Assembly: GCF_032085515.1 (NCBI RefSeq)
Contig: NZ_JASXSX010000001.1
Location: forward strand, 1,544,864-1,608,863
Origin: Gleimia hominis
GTDB taxonomy: Bacteria > Actinomycetota > Actinomycetes > Actinomycetales > Actinomycetaceae
DNA: 64,000 nt
Direction: 5' to 3'
Shown: positions 26,308 to 34,084 of the stretch, in pieces
How the letters are laid out: each line of letters starts with the position of its first letter
Numbering within the stretch: the stretch's first letter is position 1
Notes under the pieces: model-generated
What the model saw: the letters and a program-made list of their open reading frames with translations, nothing else
Databases searched by the model: none
Told to the model about the DNA's origin: nothing
Program-made: the position numbers and the translations under genes

Positions 26308-28125
26308 TTAGTCGAGGTAGTCGCGCAGCACCTGGGAGCGAGACGGGTGGCGCAGTTTCGACATGGTTTTCGATTCGATCTGTCGAATCCGCTCGCGCGT
26401 AACGCCGTAGACCTTCCCGATCTCATCCAGCGTCTTTGGCTGCCCATCCCCGAGCCCGAATCGCATTGACACTACCCCGGCTTCTCGCTCAGACAGTGTA
26501 TCTAGCACGCGGTGCAGTTGTTCTTGCAGCAGCGTGAACGATACGGCATCGGTGGGCACAATCGCCTCGGAGTCTTCAATCAGGTCACCGAACTCCGAAT
26601 CCCCATCTTCCCCAAGTGGGGTGTGCAGTGAAATGGGTTCGCGACCGTATTTCTGCACCTCCACCACGCGCTCAGGCGTCATGTCGAGTTCTTCCGCCAG
26701 CTCCTCCGGGGTTGGTTCACGGCCCAGGTCCTGCAGCATTTGCCGCTGCACGCGCGCCAGCTTATTGATGACCTCCACCATGTGCACAGGAATCCGGATT
26801 GTCCGCGCCTGGTCCGCCATCGCCCGGGTGATTGCCTGGCGGATCCACCAGGTTGCGTACGTAGAGAACTTGTAGCCTTTTGCGTAGTCGAACTTCTCAA
26901 CCGCGCGAATCAGCCCCAGGTTCCCCTCTTGGATCAGATCCAGGAACAGCATGCCGCGGCCCGTGTACCGTTTCGCCAGCGACACCACCAGCCTGAGATT
27001 AGCTTCCAGCAAGTGGTTTTTAGCTAGCTGCCCGTCTTGCACCAAGATCTGGTATTCACGGCGCAGACGCGAAGGGATTTCGTTTCCACCGCGTTTAATT
27101 TTCTGCTCTGCGAACAGCCCCGCTTCAATCCGGCGCGCCAGGTCAACTTCCTCTTCTGCGGTCAGCAGCGCTACTTTACCGATTTGCTTGAGGTAGTCCT
27201 TAACCGGATCCGCGGTAGCACCCGCCACCGTAACTTTCTGCACGGGCTCGTCCGTGTCGTCAGAATCCGAGACCACGAACCCACCGGACTTCTGCGCTTC
27301 CTGGTGTTCTTTCTCTTTTTGCTTGCGCCGCCCCCGCGCTGTTCTCGGGTTGTCGTCGTCCTCGTCCTCGTCTTCTTCACCCTCGTCCGAGTCGGAGTTT
27401 TCCTCCTCATCCTCGTCTATTTCGAGGTCTTCAATCTCTTCGTCTTCAAGCTCATCTAGTTGAGGGTCACGTTCCTCTTCTTCGTTCGCGTCCTCAACGT
27501 CTTGCGTCTGGTCTTTTACCGGCTCCTCGCTGGCAGTTTTCTTCTTCGAAGCTTTCTTTTTAGAACTTCCACCAGTGGTTTTCGCCGTAGATTTCTTCGC
27601 GGCAGTCTTCTTAGTGGTTTTCTTACCGGTAGTTTTCTTAGCCGCACTCTTCTTAGCAGACTTCTTCGGAGCGTCTTTACTTGCCGCAGATTCCGCCGCA
27701 GTTTCCTTAGTTGCAGCGCTTGTTTTCGCCGCTGACTTTTTCTTAGTTGTCTTCTTCGCAGCCGATGTCTTCTTAGCGGCAGTCGTCTTCTTCGTGGTGG
27801 ACGCGGCCTTATCCTCAGTCTTTTTCTTTGCCGGCGCCTTCTTGGCTGTCCCCGCGCTCTTGTCCGATGTCTTCTTCGCAGCCGTAGTTTTTTTCGTAGA
27901 TTTGGATTTGCCCGCCTGCGTTTTCGCGGTGTTCGTGTCAGCTGCCTTGGTGGACGCAGGTTTAGCGGCTGTTTTCTTGGTGGTTGGTTTCTTAGCTGTT
28001 TTAGACTTCGCCGGTTCCTTCTTCGCCGTTGACTTAGCTTGCTGAGGGGTGGTGCTCGTCTTCTGGGCTTTCTCGTCTGCCCGTTTCTTAGACGTCGTCT
28101 TAGTGCTCTTTGAAGCAGTAGTCAC
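26308..28125 (-). CDS. sigA: Principal RNA polymerase sigma factor (sigma-70 group 1)
   Basis: A 605-residue housekeeping sigma factor. Regions can be placed as 1.2 (about 306-340), 2 (about 372-442, including the promoter-melting stretch KFSTYATWWIRQAITRAM), 3 (about 450-527) and 4 (about 540-600, with VTRERIRQIESKTMSKLRHP). Residues 1-199 are an extreme Lys/Ala/Thr-rich sequence resembling histone H1 tails; residues 200-259 are strongly acidic. Long basic N-termini are known from actinobacterial HrdB-type factors. Translation starts at GTG 28125 after an AAAGG-type site. Position near parE agrees with other Actinobacteria. Confidence 0.96.
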   Translation of the reverse strand: MTTASKSTKTTSKKRADEKAQKTSTTPQQAKSTAKKEPAKSKTAKKPTTKKTAAKPASTKAADTNTAKTQAGKSKSTKKTTAAKKTSDKSAGTAKKAPAKKKTEDKAASTTKKTTAAKKTSAAKKTTKKKSAAKTSAATKETAAESAASKDAPKKSAKKSAAKKTTGKKTTKKTAAKKSTAKTTGGSSKKKASKKKTASEEPVKDQTQDVEDANEEEERDPQLDELEDEEIEDLEIDEDEEENSDSDEGEEDEDEDDDNPRTARGRRKQKEKEHQEAQKSGGFVVSDSDDTDEPVQKVTVAGATADPVKDYLKQIGKVALLTAEEEVDLARRIEAGLFAEQKIKRGGNEIPSRLRREYQILVQDGQLAKNHLLEANLRLVVSLAKRYTGRGMLFLDLIQEGNLGLIRAVEKFDYAKGYKFSTYATWWIRQAITRAMADQARTIRIPVHMVEVINKLARVQRQMLQDLGREPTPEELAEELDMTPERVVEVQKYGREPISLHTPLGEDGDSEFGDLIEDSEAIVPTDAVSFTLLQEQLHRVLDTLSEREAGVVSMRFGLGDGQPKTLDEIGKVYGVTRERIRQIESKTMSKLRHPSRSQVLRDYLD

Positions 28126-28393
28126 GAAATCAACCTTTCCGCAGTTGACCTAGAAAGTTCTGTTGCACAAGATGGGATATCTTGGGCGCGTTAAACTGAT
28201 GAGTGGACAATCGCATACAATTGTAATCATCCGCACGCCATATCCGCCACTTTGAGCGCTATTATCGGCTAACCGCGAACGCGATTGTGACTGCTCCTAC
28301 CGCAATCCATAAGCGCTCGGTAGAAAAACCGCGCAGCATAAAGACTTGCGAACCTATTCACCTTCTAGCTGCGGAGTTACTACCTAACCTGGG

Positions 28394-28792
28394 TTACTCG
28401 TCTTCTAAAACGTGTTCCGTAGTAGTCACCACCGGGCATGGGGCGTCGAGCAGGATTCGGGTTGCGTTATCTCCCATGTACGTATGTTTTGACCCACCGC
28501 GGCGCAATCCCAAGACGATCAGGTCCACGTCTGTTTCAACTGCGGTGTCGAGTACGGATTCGGAAACGGTTTTGTCGGCGGTAGCGCTTATAACTTTAAA
28601 GGGAATGGTGGTGCCCTCTAGGGCTTCCCAAAGTCGGTCGTGGGCGTTCGAGACAGTGCGTTCATCCCCTTTCGAGAAGCGGGCTGCTACCACTATCACC
28701 AGGTGGGTGCGGCGCAGTTGCGCTAGTTGCAGCGCCAGTTTCAAGGCTGCGTCCGACTCGGCATTACCGTGGTAGCTGATTAACACGGACAT
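28394..28792 (-). CDS. Universal stress protein (UspA) family protein
   Basis: A 132-residue single-domain Usp protein. The N-terminus VLISYHGNAESDAALKLAL and the C-terminal nucleotide loop GLRRGGSKHTYMGDNATRIL match the ATP-binding Usp subfamily (GxxGx9G-type motif). Such proteins bind ATP and modulate stress survival, usually as dimers in the cytosol. It is divergent from the polyprenyl synthase gene across only 53 bases, and that gap contains a nested dyad that could regulate both genes. Confidence 0.88.
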   Translation of the reverse strand: MSVLISYHGNAESDAALKLALQLAQLRRTHLVIVVAARFSKGDERTVSNAHDRLWEALEGTTIPFKVISATADKTVSESVLDTAVETDVDLIVLGLRRGGSKHTYMGDNATRILLDAPCPVVTTTEHVLEDE

Positions 28793-28799
28793 GGGTTCC

Positions 28800-28832
28800 C
28801 CCTAATCAATACTCGATTCGTATCTATTAGGG
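28800..28832. promoter_or_regulatory. Nested dyad in the usp/idsA divergent promoter region
   Basis: CCCTAAT (28800-28806) and ATTAGGG (28826-28832) form perfect 7-bp arms, with an inner ATAC/GTAT pair (28809-28812 and 28820-28823). The dyad fills most of the 53-base gap between two divergent start codons, so it may be a shared operator. No known regulator motif is recognised. Confidence 0.4.
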
Positions 28833-28845
28833 TAGCTTTGTAATC

Positions 28846-29943
28846 ATGAGTTCGCATGAATCCGACCGGAATATAGAATTCTCCTCCGATTTCGTAACCG
28901 ACTTTGCAAGCGGCGTTCACGAGCGAACGCTCGCCTTTTTTTCCCAGCAGCAACCCCGCTGGTTAGATCACCCTGAGCGCGAGGAGTTCTTGCGTTTAGC
29001 CAGGCTTTACCTCGGGGAGGGTAAAGCTCTGCGGGCACTGTGTGTGAACATTGGTGCGTACATTACGGGCGCCGCACCTTTCGGGCAGGATCCTGTGGCA
29101 CAGGCCTTGGGTATGGCAACTGAGATCTACCAGGCATCTGCCCTGGTGCATGACGATGTCATTGACGCGGCTGGCACGCGGCGCGGTCATGCTTCACTCC
29201 ACGCCGAGGCCGCGGCCAGTTACGGCGCGCGCACCGGGGAGCACATGGCGATCCTCGTGGGCGATTTCCTGCTGTCTTTAAACCACTTGGCGACAGCACA
29301 CGCCACTTTAGGCCTAGCCCCTGAGGTAGCCGCGCGCGTACATAGTTACATGGCGACGATGACCGCTGAGGTTGCCTGGGGACAGTACTTGGACATCCTC
29401 ACTGAGCATGCGCCTCTAGCGGATCCGGATGCGTTGGAAGAGGAGGTTAAAACAGTTATTGCCTTGAAATCTGGGCATTATTCTGCGATGCGCCCCCTCG
29501 CACTAGGAGCTTTAGTTAACGAACCGGCGGACAGCCTGGTCGTGAAGAAGCTCGAGGAAGTGGGCCGCTATTGGGGGATCGCGTTCCAGATGCGTGACGA
29601 TGCCCTCGGCATGTTCGGTGACGAGGAGCAGACTGGTAAGCCCACTGGCAACGACGTGTTGGAGGGAAAACGCACCGTTTTGATAGCACTGGCACTGCAG
29701 CGGGCGAACGCGGCTGAACGCGAAATTATTGAAACGACGCTGGGCCGGGCGGATGCTACTGCGCAAGAGGTTGCGCGCGTACGCCGTATCTGTCAAACAA
29801 CTGGGGCCACCCGCGTTCACGAAGCGATGATTCGCCGGTACACGGAAAAAGGCGCGCAGATTGCCCGCACCCTCAAGTTAGATGGGCCGCGCGAGCACGC
29901 GCTCTTAGAACTTGGCCGGATCCTCACGCAGCGCGCCTCCTAG
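28846..29943 (+). CDS. idsA: Polyprenyl (geranylgeranyl-type) diphosphate synthase
   Basis: A 365-residue all-helical trans-prenyltransferase that extends allylic diphosphates with isopentenyl diphosphate. The first Asp-rich motif is HDDVIDAAGTRRGH (DDxxD) and the second is FQMRDDALGMFGDEE, followed by GNDVLEGKRTVL. Chain length cannot be fixed exactly; the residues just before the first motif (QASALV) are small, which is compatible with geranylgeranyl or longer products. It uses precursors made by the Dxs pathway and would feed menaquinone, carotenoid or polyprenyl-lipid synthesis. Linkage to the Rv2175c-like gene and the PASTA kinase matches the idsA2-Rv2175c-pknL order in mycobacteria. Confidence 0.92.
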   Translation: MSSHESDRNIEFSSDFVTDFASGVHERTLAFFSQQQPRWLDHPEREEFLRLARLYLGEGKALRALCVNIGAYITGAAPFGQDPVAQALGMATEIYQASALVHDDVIDAAGTRRGHASLHAEAAASYGARTGEHMAILVGDFLLSLNHLATAHATLGLAPEVAARVHSYMATMTAEVAWGQYLDILTEHAPLADPDALEEEVKTVIALKSGHYSAMRPLALGALVNEPADSLVVKKLEEVGRYWGIAFQMRDDALGMFGDEEQTGKPTGNDVLEGKRTVLIALALQRANAAEREIIETTLGRADATAQEVARVRRICQTTGATRVHEAMIRRYTEKGAQIARTLKLDGPREHALLELGRILTQRAS

Positions 29944-29961
29944 TCACGAGAGTTAGAGAAC

Positions 29962-30309
29962 CTAGAAGGCAAGTGGGATAATCGCTGCCCGCACGGCGTG
30001 CACTTCGTCTGCGGCAAGCATGTCCAAGGGACGGCGATCATTTAGGCTCTCCTGAGGGCTGAGCATCCACTGCGCCGCCTCCTCATCAGAAAAACCAGCG
30101 TCCGCCAGCATCGTGAGCGTTCCCATTATGCTGGGGCGGGGAATCCACCCGTTCTCGCTTTTCAACAGGCACTGCGCGGGAACCATCGCAACCTTATCTT
30201 TGCGTACTTTCATGAGTTCGCGGCGAGCCCAAAGCTGCTTGATTCGCGTTTGCGGCAACCCGAGTAGTCGCGCAGTTTCCGCTACCGTTAGAAAATCGTT
30301 CATACCCAC
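29962..30309 (-). CDS. Rv2175c-family DNA-binding protein
   Basis: A 115-residue protein with an N-terminal helix-turn-helix (FLTVAETARLLGLPQTRIKQLW) and a C-terminal Rv2175c-specific domain. In M. tuberculosis the homologue binds DNA and is phosphorylated by the neighbouring kinase PknL; here the PASTA kinase gene starts 115 bases away in divergent orientation, so a kinase-substrate relation is a reasonable inference. The start may be GTG 30309 or ATG 30303. Target genes are unknown. Confidence 0.9.
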   Translation of the reverse strand: MGMNDFLTVAETARLLGLPQTRIKQLWARRELMKVRKDKVAMVPAQCLLKSENGWIPRPSIMGTLTMLADAGFSDEEAAQWMLSPQESLNDRRPLDMLAADEVHAVRAAIIPLAF

Positions 30310-30423
30310 ATTTTAACGAATTCACCGATCCCATTTTGCAACGATTTGGCGGGGGTTTCCGCTTCGGCGCTTTGGCGGGTCCTCAGGCTCGCCGCCGCAC
30401 ATCTGAGCCTTCGCCGTTAGATT

Positions 30424-32514
30424 ATGTACAATTTTGCCGTGGCTAATGGGCATGAGGAAACAAGTTCGCGGACCCGCCCCGAAGGCGTGTCCGCTTCTGA
30501 GCAAACGCAATCACCCAATCAACCCGACTCCCAGCCCACCAACCCACCCTCTGCTGAACCAGCTCAGAGACCTTCTAATAAACCGGTCGCAGTTTCAGAA
30601 CCGAACACCCACCGCCCAGCAACAACGAACCGAGTCACCGACCCCCTCGTGGGAATGACGATAGACGGCAGGTACCGCATCGAACGCCGGCTAGCACGCG
30701 GTGGGATGGCAACCGTCTACGTTGCGCATGACGAAAGACTCGGCCGGCCCGTAGCGGTTAAAGTCATGCACCCACACCTGGCGGAATCAGCCGACTACGT
30801 GCAGCGGTTTCGCCGCGAAGCCCGGTCCGCCGCACGCATCATCCACCCGTGCGTAGTATCCGTTTTTGACCAGGGTGAAGTTGCGGGGAGCGGCTACCTG
30901 GTTATGGAACTCGTGGACGGGATTAACCTGCGGCAAGTACTGAACGCTCAAGGCGCCATTTCTGTTGGCAGGTGCCTCGACATCACCGAAAACGTGCTTC
31001 AAGCCCTCTCGCTCGCTCACCGCGTGGGTATGGCCCACCGCGACATCAAACCAGAAAACGTGCTCCTTCCCCCGGAAGGTCCCGCGAAAGTAGCGGACTT
31101 CGGGTTGGCGCGCGCCGCCTCAGACGTTTCTGCTGCAACTACTGGAACGGTGCTCGGAACCGTTGCGTACATCGCTCCAGAAGTGGTTAATGAAGTTGAG
31201 GTCGGTCCCAGAGCTGACCTGTACTCGCTGGGCATCATGATGTTCGAAATGCTCACCGGCCACACCCCGTTTGAAACGCTCAAACCAATCCAAATCGCGC
31301 TCGCGCACGTGAACCAAGACATTCCCGCGCCGTCAACGCTCGAGTCGTGGATCCCCTCTGAAATAGATGACTTCGTGTGCGCGCTCGCTGCCCGGCACGC
31401 GGAAGACCGGCCGATCGACGCGTCCGCAGCGCTCACGGCACTGCAGCATATTCGCGAGAAGCTGCCCAACGAAATCCTTGAGCGGCGGGCGCAGCGCGCA
31501 GGCGGACCCGCAACCAGCCAGGACACGAACCGGATAGCGTGGCAATCCCCCACGATGGCGTTGCCCGCAACCAGGAAATCCAATAGTAAGCCGATCCGCA
31601 TTGCGAAGCCGCAGCCAACGAAGAAACGCAGAAAACTACCGCTCGTTATAGCCACGATTCTCGTGCTGCTCATTGCCGCCACCGCTGCCCTGTCGTGGTG
31701 GTGGTTCGAATACGGCCCCGGTTCGTACATTACGATCCCGAAAATAGCGGGCCTCACCGCCACTCAAGGGGGTGAGGAGCTGAAGAAACTCAACCTCAAG
31801 TACGTGCGGGAAGACGAGTTTTCGGACACCGTCAAAAAAGACACGATCATCACGTCCCAACCGAAACCGGGTGGTCGGGTACATAAGCGAGGCGTTGTGC
31901 ACCTCGTTGTATCCAAGGGTGTGGAAATGGTGCAGGTCCCAAGCCTGGTGGGGATGAAGCAAGACGAAACTGCTCAGGCGTTACAAAACGCGCGGCTCGC
32001 ACCGGGGGAAGTGAAAGAAGAGTTCTCCGAATCCGTTCCAAAAGGCGTGGTGATTGCTACTAATCCGCAGTCCGGTGAGGTAGTTAAGCACGACAGTGCC
32101 GTAGAGCTAGTGGTGTCTAAAGGCCGCAAACCCATCGAAGTCGCGGACGTGACGGGTAAGCCGCAGGCGGATGCGCAGAAGATTCTCACCGACCTGGGGT
32201 TGAACGTGACGACTGACAGCGAGTTCTCTGACTCCGTCAAAAAAGGCGCCGTGATTTCGCAAGACCCAGCGGGCGGCAAGACCCGCTACCGTGCTGACAC
32301 CGTGAAACTGGTGGTGTCGAAGGGCCCCGAAGTGATTCCTGTTCCAGACGTGACCCGCCTTAGTGAAGCGGATGCGAAGGCCAAGTTAGAAGCCGCCGGG
32401 TTCAAAGTGGAAGTGGACCGCGTCGCCTCCGTACTCGACCGCGTTATCGCCACCAAGCCCGGTAAAGGCGACAACGCAAAAATTGGGTCCACCGTCACTA
32501 TCCGCGTTGTGTAA
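30424..32514 (+). CDS. Transmembrane serine/threonine protein kinase with four PASTA domains
   Basis: A 696-residue Hanks-type kinase. After a Pro/Ser-rich N-terminus, the kinase domain (about 84-345) shows the G-loop ARGGMATV, Lys113, HRDIKPEN with Asp207, DFG at 225-227 and APE. One membrane helix is at 404-428. Four extracellular PASTA repeats follow (about 434-499, 503-567, 571-634 and 638-696), and these would sense muropeptides or lipid II. The architecture is that of PknB, but the locus (beside Rv2175c and near idsA and aroG) is that of mycobacterial pknL. GTG 30439 is an alternative start. Confidence 0.94.
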   Translation: MYNFAVANGHEETSSRTRPEGVSASEQTQSPNQPDSQPTNPPSAEPAQRPSNKPVAVSEPNTHRPATTNRVTDPLVGMTIDGRYRIERRLARGGMATVYVAHDERLGRPVAVKVMHPHLAESADYVQRFRREARSAARIIHPCVVSVFDQGEVAGSGYLVMELVDGINLRQVLNAQGAISVGRCLDITENVLQALSLAHRVGMAHRDIKPENVLLPPEGPAKVADFGLARAASDVSAATTGTVLGTVAYIAPEVVNEVEVGPRADLYSLGIMMFEMLTGHTPFETLKPIQIALAHVNQDIPAPSTLESWIPSEIDDFVCALAARHAEDRPIDASAALTALQHIREKLPNEILERRAQRAGGPATSQDTNRIAWQSPTMALPATRKSNSKPIRIAKPQPTKKRRKLPLVIATILVLLIAATAALSWWWFEYGPGSYITIPKIAGLTATQGGEELKKLNLKYVREDEFSDTVKKDTIITSQPKPGGRVHKRGVVHLVVSKGVEMVQVPSLVGMKQDETAQALQNARLAPGEVKEEFSESVPKGVVIATNPQSGEVVKHDSAVELVVSKGRKPIEVADVTGKPQADAQKILTDLGLNVTTDSEFSDSVKKGAVISQDPAGGKTRYRADTVKLVVSKGPEVIPVPDVTRLSEADAKAKLEAAGFKVEVDRVASVLDRVIATKPGKGDNAKIGSTVTIRVV

Positions 32515-32524
32515 AACCGTTTTT

Positions 32525-32628
32525 GCAAGAAGACGGTGTGAATCCGCGTTTTAGAAAGCTGTCTGAATTCGCTTTTTGCAAAAAGTCGGTGTGAATTCGC
32601 GTCTGTAAGAAGTCGGCGCAGGCTCGGT
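32525..32628. repeat. Four imperfect ~27-bp tandem units after the PASTA kinase gene
   Basis: Units start near 32525, 32552, 32578 and 32605. The first and third are most alike (GCAAGAAGACGGTGTGAAT versus GCAAAAAGTCGGTGTGAAT); the second and fourth are degenerate. The array occupies the 114-base gap between the kinase and the convergent aroG. No clear terminator was seen there. Confidence 0.6.
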
Positions 32629-33978
32629 TTAGGCGGTGGTTGCCTCCCGCAGCAAGTCCGCTACCCGGAACGCCATCTCAAGGGACTGCTGGTGGTTCAA
32701 CCGCGGGTCCACCGCTGTCTCATACCGGGCACGCAACCCCTCATCATCTAAATGAGCTGCCCCACCCAGAACCTCAGTAACATCATCCCCCGTGAGTTCC
32801 ACATGCAAACCACCCGGCACAGTACCGGCTTCGCGGTGAGCGGTGAAAAACCCCTCAACTTCCTTCATGATTGTTTCAAAACTACGCGTCTTATAACCGG
32901 TCGAGGAAGTAATCGTGTTCCCGTGCATCGGATCGCACACCCAGGTTACGGGCCGGCCATCTTGCTTCACGGCTTCCAGCAGGGGTGGTAAGCACTCGCG
33001 AATATTCCCCGCCCCCATCCGCGTGATAAAGGTAAGTCGTCCCGGTTCTGCCTGCGGATTCAGGTGGTCCATCAGGGCAAATAAATCATCGGGCTTTGCC
33101 GTGTGGGATATTTTCACTCCGACTGGGTTGCGCACGCTCGAGAGCAGGTCCACGTGCGCGCCTTTCGGGTCGCGCGTGCGCTCACCGATCCACAAGAAGT
33201 GCCCGGATGTGTCGTAGTGTTCACCGCCGCGCGAATCCACGCGGGTCATCGCCGCCTCATACTCCAGCAATAAGGCCTCGTGGGAAGCGTAGAAATCCAC
33301 GACCCGCAGCGCCTCGGAATCCACCCCAGCGGCCTCCATGAACCCAACGGCTTGATTTATTTCGCGTGCGAGCCGCTCGTACCGCTTGTACGTGGGGTTC
33401 GACATGAAGCCTTTATTCCACTCGTGTACGCGCCGCAGGTCTGCGTATCCACCTTGCGTGAATGCTCTGATGAGGTTCAATGATGCAGCGGAATGCTGGT
33501 ATAGGTCCAGCAGCCGGGCCGGGTTCGCCACCCGAGCCTGCGCGGTAAAATCGCGTTCGTTCACGGCGTCCCCACGGTAGGAAGGCAGTGTTACATTCCC
33601 CCGCGTTTCCACGTCTGAGGATCTGGGCTTCGCATATTGTCCCGCGATTCTGCCTACTTTCACCACCGGCACGGACGCTCCGTAGGTGAGCACCACTGCC
33701 ATCTGCAGGATGGTTTGGATTTTGAGGCGGATCCGGTCGGCGGTGGAGTGCGCGAATGTTTCTGCACAGTCACCTCCCATGAGGATGAACGCGTTGCCCC
33801 GCGCTGCTTCTCCCACGAGTGCGCGCAGGTCGTCAACCTCCCCGGCGAACACGAGGGGTGGGCGGCTGCGCAGTTGCTGCGCGACCGTTCGCACGTGGGT
33901 TTCGTCTGGGTATTGCGGTTGTTGGCTGGCAGGTAGGTTCCGCCACGAATCCCACGGGAACGTTTGGTCAATAATCAT
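32629..33978 (-). CDS. aroG: Class II 3-deoxy-7-phosphoheptulonate (DAHP) synthase
   Basis: This enzyme joins phosphoenolpyruvate and erythrose 4-phosphate to form DAHP, the entry step of the shikimate pathway. With the ATG at 33978 it has 449 residues. Class II signatures are seen: GGDCAETFAHSTADRIR, RIAGQYAKPRSS, FYASHEALLLEYE, GERTRDPKGAHVDLL, TRMGAGNIRE and WVCDPMHGNTI. The frame is open 29 codons further upstream, but that extension would need a TTG inside a hairpin and runs RVWEPPRDPAPSR, which is not family-like. It matches Rv2178c in the block idsA-Rv2175c-pknL-aroG. Confidence 0.94.
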   Translation of the reverse strand: MIIDQTFPWDSWRNLPASQQPQYPDETHVRTVAQQLRSRPPLVFAGEVDDLRALVGEAARGNAFILMGGDCAETFAHSTADRIRLKIQTILQMAVVLTYGASVPVVKVGRIAGQYAKPRSSDVETRGNVTLPSYRGDAVNERDFTAQARVANPARLLDLYQHSAASLNLIRAFTQGGYADLRRVHEWNKGFMSNPTYKRYERLAREINQAVGFMEAAGVDSEALRVVDFYASHEALLLEYEAAMTRVDSRGGEHYDTSGHFLWIGERTRDPKGAHVDLLSSVRNPVGVKISHTAKPDDLFALMDHLNPQAEPGRLTFITRMGAGNIRECLPPLLEAVKQDGRPVTWVCDPMHGNTITSSTGYKTRSFETIMKEVEGFFTAHREAGTVPGGLHVELTGDDVTEVLGGAAHLDDEGLRARYETAVDPRLNHQQSLEMAFRVADLLREATTA

Positions 33979-34022
33979 CTGCTTGGCTAAGTATTTCTGG
34001 TGTTCGGACCTAGTTCCAATAT

Positions 34023-34068
34023 GTCTTGAGGGTGCGGGGTCGCGCGGCGGCTCCCACACCCTCAAGAC
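34023..34068. repeat. Perfect 12-bp inverted repeat between pfp and aroG
   Basis: GTCTTGAGGGTG (34023-34034) and CACCCTCAAGAC (34057-34068) are exact inverted copies around a 22-base G/C-rich loop. The structure lies 16 bases after the pfp stop and 45 bases before the aroG start, on the strand of both genes. No T tract follows on the minus strand, so it may be a terminator without a U tail, a processing site, or an aroG leader element. Confidence 0.6.
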
Positions 34069-34084
34069 TTAGAACTATGCGGTC

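Noticed and set aside
27254..28045. Long plus-strand frames rich in Ser, Val and Phe opposite sigA
   Set aside because: They are the reverse complement of the Lys/Ala/Glu-rich codons of the sigma factor tail.
33979..34065. 29-codon N-terminal extension of aroG
   Set aside because: It would start with TTG within the arm of a perfect inverted repeat and adds residues not seen in class II DAHP synthases.
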